A stretch of DNA of 64,000 nt from Meghimatium bilineatum (GCA_034231615.1 CM067314.1:5086501-5150500); one strand, 5' to 3'. Counted from the first letter of the stretch, positions 61,201-64,000 are shown. Made by a program: numbers and translations. Notes: generated from the letters alone by a model not told the origin.

Positions 61201-64000
61201 TAACCATTGCAGTCATAGACACATTTTACAGTGGGACCCTTACATTATTGATGTAACCATTATGTTTTTAGTAATGTGGATATTAGTCTATATTTCCTCT
61301 AATTTTATTCTCATGTGAGCAAAACTTCATTGTCTGTGTGGTGAATATTTCCATTTTTACTTTGTGAAAGAAAAAAAAAAGCTCTGTTTTTATGAGCATT
61401 AGAGGTACATTTCATGAGCAGTACCTTTTAATTATGTGCACAGCCACTCACCCGTAGATGTTAGAGAGAATATTGATCAAAGTCCTTCATGGTTCGTGGA
61501 ACTTTAGATGTGTTCACAGGCAAGTTGAACTTATCATAAGAGTATGTTGATAAGGCACTCTGTTTTATGCATCCTCCAAGTCAATAACAGTAGTAAACAT
61601 TTTCATATCGGACTGGAAGCCCTCAAATACATTGTAGGCTAAGATAGAGGCATTGTGCCATGTTTCCTTTGAGATGTTTATGCTGACCAACCAACCAAAC
61701 ATCTAACTAACAAACTCACCAGTATGTGCTTACACCACGAATGTGAATGCACAATAATTCTGTCTGAAATACTTTGATCTTCAAGAGAACCCAGTGTCTT
61801 TGTACGTGTTCTCGCAATATTTAAATTTACTGTGTCCTGAATAGCTGGCAAGACGGCCAATATTTCTGTAAACATTTCAACAGAACTGCATGACACAGCA
61901 GTAAAATACCAGTTCATATAAAAATAAAAGCACATGCAATGGTGTCACAAAATGTGTTCATTAGCAGTTTATGGAACACGACTAAGAAACTCATCAAAAT
62001 AATCTATCTTAAAGAATCTATGAATCTGTTACAGCTCTGATACAGAGCAATGTTTGCTGGTCTAGAAGGGTTTCTGGTCACACAATACGGTCAGAGCAAT
62101 GTTTGCTGGTCTAGAAGGGTTTGTGGTCACACAATACAGGCAGAGCAATGTTTTCTGGTCTAGAAGGGTTTGTGGTCACACAATACAGGCAGAGCAATGT
62201 TTGCTGGTCTAGAAGGGTTTGTGGTCACACAATACAGGCAGAGCAATGTTTGCTGGTCTAGAAGGGTTTGTGGTCACACAATACAGGCAGAGCAATGTTT
62301 GCTGGTCTAGAAGGGTTTGTGGTCACACAATACAGGCAGAGCAATGTTTGCTGGTCTAGAAGGGTTTGTGGTCACACAATACAGGCAGAGCAATGTTTGC
62401 TGGTCTAGAAGGGTTTGTGGTCACACAATACGGTCAGAGCAATGTTTGCTGGTCTAGAAGGGTTTGTGGTCACATAATACAGGCAGAGCAATGTTTGCTG
62501 GTCTAGAAGGGTTTGTGGTCACACAATACAGGCAGAGCAATATTTGCTTGTCTAAAGGGTTTGTGGTCACACAATACGGTCAGAGCAATATTTGCTGTTC
62601 TAGAAGGTTTGTCATCCTTTGTTTTTCTACCCACCCTCTCAGAAAGTCTGTTGGCTTATTCTGCTAAAATGTGAAGTTATTTGGAATCTATTGCAAGAAA
62701 CAATTTACTTTCATTAAAACTATGTATGGTTGCAACTTATACTGCCACCACTAATGCTTAATTCAACTAAGTATTGTCCCATGCATGTGAATCAGCTAAG
62801 TCAATCATATTGGCATTATTATGCATATATTCACCATTGCTGGCTGACAGCTCACAATAATTGCCAAGACATAGATCTAAATTATTGCTTGCACTCATTT
62901 CAATATCCGAATGATATTTATCATAATAACGTGAGATTAATCAAACAGATTCTGCCTTACCTGTCCAGGCTGCTCACTCTGAGAAAAATAACTACCGGTA
63001 ATATTTCAGTAAAATATGCTTGTTTGAACTTCAAAATTGCCAAAATTATGCACTGATACTTTCTCCTTGCATCAGAATTCAAAAGGGAAAAATGCATTTA
63101 ATAATATCTCAAAACTAACAGAAAAATCACTTTTCAGCAGTATAGGATTATAAGGCACCACTGTTTATCAGATGTAATATATATAAACTGTAATATTTAA
63201 AAAAAAGGATTTATGACTTTTTTTATTATAGAAAAAATTAAAAGACAGCAACAAACAGGATTTAAACCAGGTCTATTCAGATGGCACCTACTGACCTCAC
63301 AACTTGAGTTAACATCATTTCTGTGCCCAAAAAGATTTGATCTTAGTCAAGACTTCCAACATGTTACTATGAATAAGGATGGATGCCTGTGTGTTGCCGG
63401 AGCCCGAAAGGGGAACAAAGAATAGCAACACTGTTTACCTTCCACATATGTCGTAAAAGGCGACTAAGGAGGTTATGGGATGGAGTTGACTGTCCCATCC
63501 CATATAGGGTCAGTGACCCAAAGCCATGCTGAAGTCGGATGTGTCAAGCCAAAAGGCGCAGATATCGCAGCAATGCTATATACCATGACACAATGCATTC
63601 CGTTCTCCGGACTACATCCTGTTAATATGCAGGAGTTTGAGAACGAAAACAGAAGTAGAAGAAGAACAAGGACCTGTCGATCGACACATATTAGTAATTT
63701 TAAATGTGTGTGGTTCTTGAAGAACTTACATACCTGTGCAGCATATGTGCTGTTGTCTGTGTGTTGGTCAGCAGGTTCATATTCATAGTAGCTTGAAAAA
63801 TGCCATGTGTACTGCCCTAATTTAAGGGATAAACTACTATGCTGGCCAATAACATTCATACTCACTCTGAATCCTGTTCACAGATTCTAGTCTGACTCCA
63901 TAGTCGTAGGAGTTAAGACAGACAGACATGACTTTGTTTGCACATGCCATGACAACCAGGAAGATAGGGTACACAAGAACTACCAAGATGATGACTGTCA
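25784..64000 (-). CDS. Gene B: polycystin-1-like (PKD1-like) membrane channel, 11 exons, 5' end outside window
   Basis: The coding sequence on the minus strand joins 64000-63866, 61865-61720, 58030-57851, 53152-53011, 49185-49114, 47546-47414, 43517-43348, 40231-40095, 34289-34164, 29474-29326 and 26129-25784, about 578 residues in the window. In order it encodes a hydrophobic segment, a cytosolic loop, S1, the TOP domain (EAFWNHL, VRQVRVKPYKG, two cysteines, YRGGGYD, NKWVDEYTRA), S2-S6 and the pore. A membrane segment and loop upstream of S1 match the 11-TM layout of polycystin-1 rather than the 6-TM PKD2. All phases are consistent and no in-frame stop was found, so the gene looks intact here. 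No EF-hand or coiled coil follows S6. The function (ciliary or sensory cation channel subunit) is inferred from the family. Confidence 0.85.
26225..26400 (-). repeat. Dispersed (GAA)-tailed repeat fragment, copy 4
   Basis: CAAAACTCCCACCAACACTG, GTGTTGTCGCCGTTCTATTT GCACCAATGGCCAGACACAT match the inner part of the dispersed family, in minus orientation. Confidence 0.55.
26401..26685. other. Intron of gene B, nothing firmly recognised
   Basis: No gene recognised. The minus strand may hold a short RT 3' tail, too degraded to call. Confidence 0.3.
26690..26900. mobile_element. Palindromic MITE, copy 2
   Basis: The arms TTAGTGCCTACCTA.. and ..TAGGCACTAA are inverted; the centre carries TTAGGGTTAGGCTTAGTTAT and ACATAACTAACCCTAAATAT. 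Related to copies at 9700 and 46170. Confidence 0.65.
26901..27240. other. Intron of gene B, nothing recognised
   Basis: Two short overlapping + frames have no recognisable similarity. Confidence 0.35.
27245..27690 (+). repeat. Dispersed (GAA)-tailed repeat, copy 5
   Basis: TACCTTCCATGCAAGTCATA AGAGGTGACTAAGG; then, after an inserted 230 bp or so, AAAGCCATGCTGAAGTTGGA TGTCCCAGG, CACAGCTGTAAACCATGATA and a tail AACAAGAAGAAGAC. Plus orientation. Confidence 0.6.
27745..28060. other. Intron; possible mariner-like end
   Basis: GAAGTCTGTTCAAAAAGTAT CC at about 27752 resembles mariner-type termini, but no opposite end was found. Confidence 0.25.
28075..28625 (-). pseudogene. piggyBac 5' end and N-terminus, minus strand
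   Basis: On the minus strand, GGCATCCTTAAGGATACAGT near the tip, a leader with CAAAGTGTTCAAATAATCTG, then MTKHTLNESEMYKHLEESVS, SDKSSI. It aligns with the + strand copy at 31112-31560 (MANRTLNEFENYKHLVESFS). N-terminal fragment only. Confidence 0.7.
28790..29130. other. Intron; unassigned repeat-like sequence
   Basis: AGACAGCTATGGACAAGGTC and the GATGATGATCTG end look retroelement-derived, but no frame was recognised. Confidence 0.25.
29326..29474 (-). CDS. Gene B exon: S3-S4 linker and S4 helix
   Basis: Minus-strand acceptor TCTTGTAG and donor AG|GTATAT, phase 0 to 2, 149 bp. It encodes LSQVHEASLREKSEADYISF, then TGYLILFSCLMVVTCLMKVL and LKIR. Homologous to gene A exon 13502-13650 with identical length and phase. 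Confidence 0.9.
29660..30620. repeat. 0.96-kb minisatellite, 27-bp unit, about 35 copies
   Basis: The unit is TTACATGCATTTATAAATAT GATAATG, with two main variant sites (AAATATG/CATATG and ATGTT/ATATT) and one copy short by three bases near 30070. Because 27 is a multiple of three and no frame holds a stop, three long frames stay open (two +, one -). Confidence 0.95.
30621..31108. other. Intron of gene B, nothing recognised
   Basis: The left edge retains decaying array units (CATGTATTTATACA). The rest shows no gene. Confidence 0.4.
31112..31560 (+). pseudogene. piggyBac 5' end and transposase N-terminus
   Basis: Begins TTAACCCCTTCCCTGCGGAG GCATCCTTAAGGATACGATG, a TTAA plus piggyBac TIR. A 260-bp leader precedes MANRTLNEFENYKHLVESFS, SDNSSIPYL and then stops and shifts. 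The 3' part is missing; unrelated RT sequence follows. Confidence 0.75.
31610..32275 (-). pseudogene. Non-LTR RT C-terminal relic
   Basis: The minus strand reads KVKYPGTMLTSECRCSSEIK, AQAKSAFQKI and LINADPNLSTE, then LEATEMWFLRRMMKIPWT and SRFPGHVLRR. This is the C-terminal domain of RTE-like ORF2 proteins, largely collinear but shifted. Confidence 0.75.
32255..32735 (+). pseudogene. Non-LTR RT relic, head-on with the preceding one
   Basis: Plus strand: HAPINKAPGIDGI (the conserved K-APGxDGI box), then pieces corresponding to VPIWKK, ERRIRSYIEPRLNN, QLGFRK and a TFDRVDRAQLW-like box, with stops. Confidence 0.65.
32840..33130 (-). pseudogene. Non-LTR RT 3' tail
   Basis: Minus strand: WFGNVMRHNSHSIIKLQRTV and EGGGRRGEKDNSGL, corresponding to the WFGHVxR / LQGTVEGGRRRGR tail of RTE-like elements. 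Confidence 0.75.
33180..33580. other. Intron of gene B, nothing firmly recognised
   Basis: CAAACAATAAAAAGAATGAT and similar purine-rich stretches; no gene called. Confidence 0.3.
33585..33875 (-). pseudogene. Non-LTR RT fragment
   Basis: Minus strand: EEVTTFKYLVSRI (FKYLGSxI box), then KMKLSEILNMMMAVMAML and NMILTSKISI. This matches RT C-terminal sequence; it mimics a membrane segment but is not a channel exon. Confidence 0.65.
33965..34105. repeat. Short irregular minisatellite
   Basis: Four diverged units built on ACCACATGGCTTCAATACAG and CCACTTTTGACCACA. Confidence 0.65.
34164..34289 (-). CDS. Gene B exon: S3 helix
   Basis: Minus-strand acceptor ATATTTTTCAACAG and donor AAG|GTATCT, phase 0 to 0, 42 codons. 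It encodes CYEHGLLSHFIISHSWLLLA, then ECCFSIAILLIHVWLLM and NKKWK. Aligned with gene A exon 10253-10378 (SWFLLLE, IGILMLYFWLM). Missing this exon would keep the frame but remove a helix. Confidence 0.88.
34378..34413. repeat. (TA)n microsatellite
   Basis: A pure AT run flanked by inverted AGGCCTATAT motifs. Confidence 0.9.
34560..34740 (-). pseudogene. Retrotransposon C-terminal zinc-finger tail
   Basis: The minus strand reads a C-x-x-C-GRQFHACIELISH block. The same block on the + strand at 39440-39570 reads CPECGRQFQTCIGLISR, and at 51.4 kb CPNC..IGLISHLRTH. This is a C2H2-like finger at the end of a non-LTR ORF2. Confidence 0.65.
34770..35005. mobile_element. MITE of the CAGTGGAATCC family, near-complete
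   Basis: The left arm CTTGTTACAACAAGTTTTCC and right arm ACCAAGTTGTTATAACAGGA TTCCACTG are inverted; the interior includes AACAAGACTTTTCAAAATCC. The pogo/Tigger-like ends suggest the family; no transposase. Confidence 0.6.
35010..35195 (+). other. Short protein-like stretch of unknown origin
   Basis: Plus strand: ADRFASKARIGEEFTMDKDD and VLKLFHEQLVEM before a stop. It looks like a decayed coding fragment, origin unknown, with no splice context. Confidence 0.3.
35199..35370. repeat. Minisatellite, 43-bp unit, 4 copies
   Basis: The unit is GCATAGCAGGTTGTGAAGCG TGGTCAACCAGGGAGCAATG GAA. Confidence 0.9.
35400..35870. other. Intron of gene B, nothing recognised
   Basis: No gene recognised. A duplicated phrase TGTGGCTCAGTAGTGTTAGA / TGGGTCTGTAGTATTAAATT is present. 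Confidence 0.4.
35875..36080 (+). pseudogene. Non-LTR retrotransposon 3' tail
   Basis: Plus strand: RWIEYVRDILNRHGHSTAKV, THLALERKLELQSPL and PGERQ then stop. Best-preserved copy of the tail also seen at 6895-7085. Confidence 0.7.
36200..36475 (-). pseudogene. Non-LTR retrotransposon 3' tail, opposite orientation
   Basis: The minus strand contains RISGFKAHGRPRTRWVYTIK and ETLKRHRMTM, a second RT tail family. Confidence 0.6.
36480..37005. other. Intron of gene B, nothing recognised
   Basis: No gene or clear repeat. Confidence 0.4.
37010..37640 (-). pseudogene. Non-LTR RT C-terminal relic
   Basis: The minus strand retains SENEQIKLIK-like, INIKKTKKTMI, a HYQYLGHIVTNDDRCETEVK-like box, LIYGSETWTINKQLEDRIDA, and EIEVKHIKYFGH. 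Same family as 7600-9445. Confidence 0.7.
37645..38075. other. Intron; faint RNase H-like piece on the minus strand
   Basis: A minus frame at about 37760-37900 reads LVLIWIPLICYM, faintly like the WIPSHVGI box of retrotransposon RNase H. Too weak to call. Confidence 0.25.
38078..38272. repeat. Minisatellite, 24-bp unit, 8 copies
   Basis: The unit is GTTTGTTTTTCATATAGGTC TACT, almost invariant. Confidence 0.92.
38280..38860. other. Intron of gene B, nothing recognised
   Basis: No gene recognised. Confidence 0.4.
38870..38965 (-). mobile_element. tRNA-like SINE head
   Basis: The minus strand shows an A-box-like TGGCTAGTGGTCATG and, about 40 bp on, GTTGTAGGAACGAATTCCCC, a B-box-like motif. 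Not the same family as the 10.8/59.0-kb SINE. The body was not delimited. Confidence 0.4.
39240..39575 (+). pseudogene. Retrotransposon C-terminus with zinc finger
   Basis: Plus strand: tail of ORF2, then CPECGRQFQTCIGLISRSRA HRRHHHLYYPS and stop: Cys-x2-Cys with a trailing Arg/His pair, homologous to 51.4 kb. Confidence 0.65.
39840..39970 (+). repeat. Dispersed (GAA)-tailed repeat, copy 6
   Basis: GGTGCAGATATCACAGATAA, CTCCGGACTACATGCTGGTG and AGTTTGAGAATGAACGTAGA AGAATAATAA. Confidence 0.6.
40095..40231 (-). CDS. Gene B exon: TOP-S2 linker and S2 helix
   Basis: Minus-strand acceptor TTTGACATTCACAG and donor GTACGT, phase 1 to 0, 137 bp. It encodes AGFYMHTSDINTFPIRFSEK, then LSCLVVLFALMAIYFLT and SEIKS, matching gene A exon 6267-6403 (AGIFMYTTQI, YFLLSEIKS). 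Confidence 0.9.
40240..40965. other. Intron of gene B, retroelement-derived in part
   Basis: Minus-strand fragments such as LSYQPSLCIRND have no assigned family. No gene called. Confidence 0.3.
40970..41135. mobile_element. MITE of the CAGTGGAATCC family
   Basis: ACAGTGGAATCCCATTATAA TAACTTGGTTCAGGCCGACA at the left; GTTATTACATAGGGAAATGT GTTATAAAAGAATGCAGTG at the right (inverted). Confidence 0.6.
41590..42780 (-). pseudogene. Non-LTR reverse transcriptase relic
   Basis: The minus strand contains DQEKAFDRVDRAQLWITLQ (palm box), PLLFITYIDCI, LIFADNQALVASSEEQRQID (YADD altered to FADN) and FNMKINIKKTEVMKIGR, then a decayed C-terminus. Closest relative 11655-12625. Confidence 0.8.
42785..43345. 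other. Intron of gene B, nothing recognised
   Basis: Begins with a TTCTTCTTCT remnant, perhaps a tail of the dispersed repeat. No gene. Confidence 0.35.
43348..43517 (-). CDS. Gene B exon: end of the TOP domain
   Basis: Minus-strand acceptor CTCCTCAAACAG and donor G|GTAAAA, phase 2 to 1, 170 bp. It encodes YDLILDRSKNSFDYLNYL, RENKWVDEYTRAVAVSVNF and NIDSGLSTIIEHVYEFTM. The first base completes the third Gly of the YRGGGY turn from the preceding exon. Confidence 0.92.
43817..43876. repeat. (TA)n microsatellite, about 60 bp
   Basis: A pure TA run. Confidence 0.95.
43880..44395 (+). pseudogene. Non-LTR RT 3' tail
   Basis: Plus strand: YQLSLLLKYQVF, then KSMRKITTCEMKCLRMV, FGHLIRMELSYPG and SKRKTKNKMG with stops; continuation of the RT type interrupted at 14.34 kb. 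Confidence 0.65.
44400..44995. other. AT-rich intron of gene B, nothing recognised
   Basis: No gene recognised. Confidence 0.4.
45000..45560 (+). pseudogene. hAT-like transposase C-terminus, interrupted by a minisatellite
   Basis: Plus strand upstream of the array: NEVLESQTGIVQATID and SSIVDTNLEMLESNINILLS. Downstream: LMNAIKTKFRNRLDTDQLEI, LMRIKLQMSS and INIDKVYSFWKN then stop. The IKTK-RNRL-(L)-LMRI...W block resembles the hAT C-terminal dimerisation region. Family call moderate. Confidence 0.5.
45180..45430. repeat. Minisatellite, 40-bp unit, 6 copies, inside the hAT-like relic
   Basis: The unit is GGTTGTCAATTGGTCTGAGG AAAAACAGAAATAACAAATA. On the gene B strand each unit reads TTATTTCTGTTTTTCCTCAG, a perfect-looking 3' splice site. 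Confidence 0.92.
45561..46165. other. Intron of gene B, nothing recognised
   Basis: No gene called. TTAATTCCTAG...AAG|GTTAGT at 45.99 kb (+) mimics a tiny exon but has no support. Confidence 0.35.
46170..46410. mobile_element. Palindromic MITE, copy 3
   Basis: The arms GTTCTTGTTTGTAATGCATG CCTACCT and AGGTAGGCACATGTTCCAAG CAAGAAC are inverted; the core carries GGGTTAGGAGAG and GTAACTAACCCAAACCC. Confidence 0.65.
46650..47110 (-). pseudogene. Non-LTR RT 3' tail
   Basis: Minus strand: RFEMKCYRRILRISWKEKK, then KTTPIWSYKQTQLFRR and a QGRRPRRRWTDDIKD-like tail. CYRRIL-x-ISW is the classic ORF2 C-terminal motif. Confidence 0.7.
47215..47375. mobile_element. Fragment of a Tc/pogo-like MITE (CAGTGAAACCTTGG end)
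   Basis: ACAGTGAAACCTTGGTTTTC, AATCAGCGAAATCCAAAACT and GACGAAAATTAAGGCAACTA resemble the ubiquitous CAGTGAAACCTCGGTT...CGAAAACCGAGGCAA type of DNA transposon terminus. It ends 40 bp before gene B exon 47414-47546. Confidence 0.5.
47414..47546 (-). CDS. Gene B exon: central TOP domain with the GGGY turn
   Basis: Minus-strand acceptor CATCTGTTGTATTTCTTCAG and donor GG|GTAAGT, phase 1 to 2, 133 bp. It encodes ETRTFANTWVLQVDEEKSVL, KPYIYKKADHSEDIITPT and HTYRGGG, continuing into Y in the next exon. W followed by Y-x-G-G-G-Y is the family's TOP-domain signature. Found by demanding phase continuity between 49114 and 43517. Confidence 0.9.
47620..47760 (-). repeat. Dispersed (GAA)-tailed repeat, copy 7
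   Basis: TCTTCATCGTTCATTCTCAA ACTTCCACTGGATATCTCTT through AATTTGCGCCAATGG. Minus orientation. Confidence 0.6.
47761..48210. other. Intron of gene B, probable RT remnant
   Basis: Plus strand CESWALTVNMER (YGCESWxLT-like) suggests a decayed RT C-terminus. Not delimited. Confidence 0.35.
48212..48345. repeat. Short minisatellite, about 33-bp unit, 4 copies
   Basis: Units built on TACAATGTTGTACCTCTACG and ACCCTGACGGGT, diverged. Confidence 0.7.
48346..48834. other. Intron of gene B, nothing recognised
   Basis: No gene recognised. Confidence 0.4.
48835..49113 (-). repeat. Minisatellite made of the exon 49114-49185 end plus its splice donor
   Basis: On the minus strand the exon ends TTGATATTGAAAGCTCTGTT GTAG|GTATG, and the following intron repeats GTATGTTTGATATTGAAAGC TCTGTTGTAG (30 bp) about three times without change. 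It then decays into units like CATGTTGAAAACTCTTGTCA TAGATTT toward 48835. Every intact copy regenerates G|GTATGT in the same phase, and the array is open in the exon's frame (GMFDIESSVV repeated). Confidence 0.92.
49114..49185 (-). CDS. Gene B exon: TOP-domain cysteine segment
   Basis: Minus-strand acceptor TTTCTCTTCTCATTCAG and donor G|GTATGT, phase 1 to 1, 72 bp (24 codons). It completes KPYKG and reads GNCVKDYPDLIYPRCLFDIE, SSVV. The two cysteines correspond to the conserved pair of the polycystin domain. The end of this exon is tandemly repeated into the intron. Confidence 0.88.
49315..49750 (+). pseudogene. Non-LTR RT C-terminal relic
   Basis: Plus strand: VDTFLYLGHI, MAKSTFNDMRRLASKQTI, CYIRYYRRILRIP-like and GQGKRGRPQRR-like pieces with frameshifts. 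Confidence 0.65.
49751..50280. other. Intron of gene B, nothing firmly recognised
   Basis: A minus frame at 50020-50211 has no recognisable motif and no fitting splice phase. Confidence 0.3.
50285..50815 (-). pseudogene. Possible piggyBac-type transposase fragment
   Basis: The minus strand reads VENFVENVGSVHNFDEIATH, YEYFSIIVNDEFINLQQIRQ ICM. The order F..I.x(5)YFx(3)V.DEx(4) matches the region before ETNxYA in piggyBac transposases and parallels the 21.7-kb relic, but ETN is absent. Tentative. Confidence 0.4.
50925..51490 (+). pseudogene. Non-LTR retrotransposon C-terminus with zinc finger
   Basis: Plus strand: TCLRKIMKIRWQDRIPDTTL, SIDTIRMQTHISWVGHLVRM PDHRLPKIL, then (shift) YTGLLNSSLKAFEVDQDTWE and CPNCPRIFAAIIGLISHLRT H. 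This is an RT tail followed by a C2H2-like finger. Confidence 0.8.
51540..51650 (+). pseudogene. Small RT tail fragment
   Basis: GAAGAACATGGAAAGAGAAA and AAGAGGTTCTAGATATTATT match the start of the 52.6-kb tail. Confidence 0.5.
51655..51825 (+). repeat. Dispersed (GAA)-tailed repeat, copy 8
   Basis: GATGGATGTGTCAGGCCACT GGTACAAATAAAAAAGC through GGGATATCCAGCGGGAGTTT GAGAATGAATGATGAAGAAG AAGAA. Confidence 0.7.
51850..52230. other. Intron of gene B with a local triplication
   Basis: ATCATGAGATAACAAAATAT TGTCTGTCAGATAAGGTAGA GGTGGATG is present three times in diverged form (51917-52068). Possibly RT-derived (CDKYKQEGNIMR). No gene called. Confidence 0.45.
52231..52480. other. Intron of gene B, nothing recognised
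   Basis: No gene recognised. Confidence 0.4.
52490..52990. mobile_element. CAGTGGAATCC-family MITE split by an RT tail insertion
   Basis: 52490-52600 (AACTTTTAACAACACTTTTA AA, ACCCAATTATATTTATTCTT) and 52925-52990 (ATTACATAAATATTTTATCA ATCTGGACTAATTGTTATAA) are the two halves of one MITE. The RT tail 52601-52920 lies between them. Confidence 0.5.
52595..52920 (+). pseudogene. Non-LTR retrotransposon 3' tail, best-preserved copy
   Basis: A 92-codon open frame: MKKELLREIKIKQIKYFGHI, KRHDTLLKTLLEGKVKGKRA, RGRQRYKWE, WTGYSVAECTTKTRDRRCWR. Ends in GATGATGATGAT. Confidence 0.8.
53011..53152 (-). CDS. Gene B exon: start of the TOP domain
   Basis: Minus-strand acceptor ATGTGTGTGTTTCTGCAG and donor G|GTAACA, phase 0 to 1, 142 bp. 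It encodes TLTTEAFWNHLIKMFTTIKT, WKSNTSTVNMHIMTK and IRVRQVRVKPYKG. The T-x-x-x-FW-x-x-L block and the (K)IRxRQxRV strand are the entry of the polycystin domain. Confidence 0.9.
53160..53555. other. Intron of gene B, nothing recognised
   Basis: No gene recognised. Confidence 0.4.
53560..53745. repeat. Dispersed repeat of unknown type, copy 2
   Basis: TTGCCGTTTTCATGTACGAA, TGATGAGAAATTGTATGATC TTTTTTGTG and a CCCCCCTCCCACCCTTATCT end; related to 9460-9700 and 58310-58500. Confidence 0.5.
53806..54265. repeat. Minisatellite, 31-bp unit, about 15 copies
   Basis: The unit is TTTTACACTTTATTTGGTGA ACAATATCTTG, with ACATTTT and ACTTTC(T) variants clustered in blocks. The last copies (54160 on) are diverged (CCATATTTTG). 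Confidence 0.93.
54355..54515 (+). repeat. Dispersed (GAA)-tailed repeat, copy 9
   Basis: CAACTCTGGTTGGATGTGTT GGGCCACTGGCGTAAATAAA through AGTGGGAGTTTGAGAATGAA CACAAAAGAG. Confidence 0.65.
54706..55174. mobile_element. Foldback element with near-perfect arms of about 135 bp
   Basis: The left arm (54706-54842) ATTAGACTTACGTAAAACAC AGGTTTATAT... ends CAAATCACATTCAA. The right arm (55038-55174) is its reverse complement with only the terminal CGT/GT difference noticed. The loop of about 195 bp is A-rich and carries a short Lys/Arg-rich frame without similarity. The loop start and left arm recur at 11455-11650. Confidence 0.85.
55180..55425. other. Intron of gene B, nothing recognised
   Basis: No gene recognised. 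Confidence 0.4.
55430..56020 (-). pseudogene. Non-LTR RT C-terminal domain, longest open copy
   Basis: A minus-strand frame of 183 codons: CVIRTCIFPVAIYDCEAWAL, NKTIAKRIAAFKMLQKNVTY, TNEKVLRSVNVEEGCLFNKI and LSFFGLIKKHNIIERLIAEG KVNGNRERVRP. The YGCExW, TNExVL, FFGHIxR and GKRxRGRP boxes are all recognisable; the N-terminal RT palm is missing. Confidence 0.75.
56021..56610. other. Intron of gene B, nothing recognised
   Basis: No gene recognised. Confidence 0.4.
56615..56905 (-). mobile_element. piggyBac 3' end fragment
   Basis: TTAACCTTTAGCAAGCCAGA at the tip, then TAAATAAAGAATTGAATTAT and GATACCAGACGTATGAGAAA GTG, which match 19988-20270 beside the piggyBac relic (TTAACCTTTAGCACACTGCA, TAAATAAAGAATTTAATACT). 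TTAA and terminus are visible; no coding part. Confidence 0.6.
56910..57235. other. Intron of gene B, nothing recognised
   Basis: No gene recognised. Confidence 0.4.
57240..57510. promoter_or_regulatory. CpG-rich patch inside a gene B intron
   Basis: Unlike its surroundings, this stretch is dense in CpG (GCGTGCGCGGCCATTATG, TTCTCGGCGGCCGGGATTG, GATTGCGCATGTCC). It could be an unmethylated promoter/CpG island of a nested transcript, or a young insertion. No TATA box or coding exon was established. Confidence 0.35.
57851..58030 (-). CDS. Gene B exon: S1 helix before the TOP domain
   Basis: Minus-strand acceptor CACATTTTATTCCAG and donor ATT|GTAAGT, phase 0 to 0, 60 codons. It encodes RERANREKRVPYNHVQ, S1 NIIFIIVVLAIVSM, then ETGSVHNRFLQTKFLTKSLR and KPHI. 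A basic stretch before S1 and an Arg-rich stretch after it match the polycystin-1 S1 region. Confidence 0.82.
58086..58232. repeat. (CA)n and (GA)n microsatellites
   Basis: CACACACACACAC at 58086, ACACACACACAAACACACA at 58181 and a pure (GA)n run at 58202-58232. Confidence 0.9.
58310..58510. repeat. Dispersed repeat of unknown type, copy 3
   Basis: AAGGTATTTGTATTTTCATG TGTAAATC, GATGATTTTTTATGTAGAAA and CCCCCAGTCCCCCCTTATCT match the copies at 53560 and 9460. Confidence 0.5.
58550..58957. repeat. Minisatellite, about 31-bp unit, interrupted by a SINE
   Basis: Units are ATCTACAATAATGAACAGAT TAATAAAACGC, with a shorter unit ending GAAATACAATGC. The array resumes for one unit at 59167 after the SINE. 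Confidence 0.88.
58958..59166 (-). mobile_element. tRNA-derived SINE, copy 2
   Basis: The minus-strand head GCTCTGTGGCGAAGTGGTAC AGAGCGCATTTGTG carries the A box; the B box is degraded (ATTTTGATCC). The body ends AATGCTGGGTTGATGACTAC, GTCCTGAATAGGATATGCTA. It is flanked by CATCTACAATA at 58947-58957 and 59167-59177. Same family as 10762-10962. Confidence 0.75.
59178..59945 (+). pseudogene. Non-LTR RT C-terminus with an internal minisatellite
   Basis: Plus strand: TFYMQCLHRILGTR (CLRRILGI box) and DKVTNTDVW (the DxVTNxxVL box), repeated by the array. After the array come VFCMLNLCRLRWLGHT, RIPKDLLYGQLQSGKRSLGR P-like and DNDMEPWEQVA-like pieces with shifts. Normal RT order, split by the array. 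Confidence 0.75.
59277..59640 (+). repeat. Minisatellite, 30-bp unit, 12 copies, expanded from RT codons
   Basis: The unit is CAAAGTCACTAATACTGATG TATGGCAGGA = 10 codons (KVTNTDVWQD). It lies exactly at the DKVTN box of the surrounding RT relic, so the retroelement sequence is the source. Confidence 0.92.
59950..60635. other. Intron of gene B, nothing firmly recognised
   Basis: No gene recognised; parts are probably retroelement-derived. Confidence 0.35.
60640..61115 (-). pseudogene. Non-LTR RT relic and 3' tail
   Basis: The minus strand contains KLINFSSGNIWL/YGCETW-like sequence (about 60850-60900: VVTYGCETWI) and, at 60970-61115, the tail also found at 11130 and 16440 (LGMKTEAPIPML). Confidence 0.6.
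61116..61375. other. Intron of gene B, nothing recognised
   Basis: No gene recognised. Confidence 0.4.
61385..61485 (+). repeat. Single unit of the 2.3-6.1-kb satellite with shared flank
   Basis: TTCATGAGCAGTACCTTTTA ATTATGTGCACAGCCACTCA CCCGTAGATGTTAGAGAGAA TATTG aligns with 2260-2340 (TTTATGAGTAGTACATTCTA ATCACAAGCACAGTCGCTCA CTTGCAGACGTTAGAGAGAA TGTTG). One unit only, no array. Confidence 0.75.
61720..61865 (-). CDS. Gene B exon: cytosolic loop before S1
   Basis: Minus-strand donor CTG|GTGAGT; the acceptor chosen is GAAATGTTTACAG because it fits phase 1 from the preceding exon. It encodes KILAVLPAIQDTVNLNIART, RTKTLGSLEDQSI and HSHSWCKHIL, then phase 0. An alternative acceptor, TGTCATGCAG (exon start 61885), would not fit the upstream phase unless another exon exists. 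The loop is not conserved in the family, so confidence is lower. Confidence 0.65.
62043..62612. repeat. Minisatellite, 49-bp unit, about 12 copies
   Basis: The unit is CAGAGCAATGTTTGCTGGTC TAGAAGGGTTTGTGGTCACA CAATACAGG; the last three copies are diverged. Confidence 0.93.
62650..63355. other. Intron of gene B, nothing recognised
   Basis: Open + frames at 62730-63056 and 63213-63425 show no recognisable family; the second starts EKIKRQQQTGFKPGLFRW, possibly a retroelement fragment. Confidence 0.35.
63360..63670 (+). repeat. Dispersed (GAA)-tailed repeat, longest copy
   Basis: GGATGGATGCCTGTGTGTTG CCGGAGCCCGAAAGGGGAAC, TTACCTTCCACATATGTCGT AAAAGGCGACTAAGGAGG, GGATGTGTCAAGCCAAAAGG CGCAGATATCGCAGC and a tail AGAAGTAGAAGAAGAA. 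Gives the block order for the whole family. Confidence 0.7.
63866..64000 (-). CDS. Gene B exon, 5'-most in the window: membrane segment before the loop
   Basis: The minus-strand donor is A|GTGAGT; the acceptor lies beyond the window. It encodes TVIILVVLVYPIFLVVMACA, NKVMSVCLNSYDYGVRLESV, NRIQ. A hydrophobic helix with a Pro, followed by a basic loop, fits a membrane segment N-terminal to S1 in the polycystin-1 11-TM region. Leaves in phase 1. Confidence 0.78.
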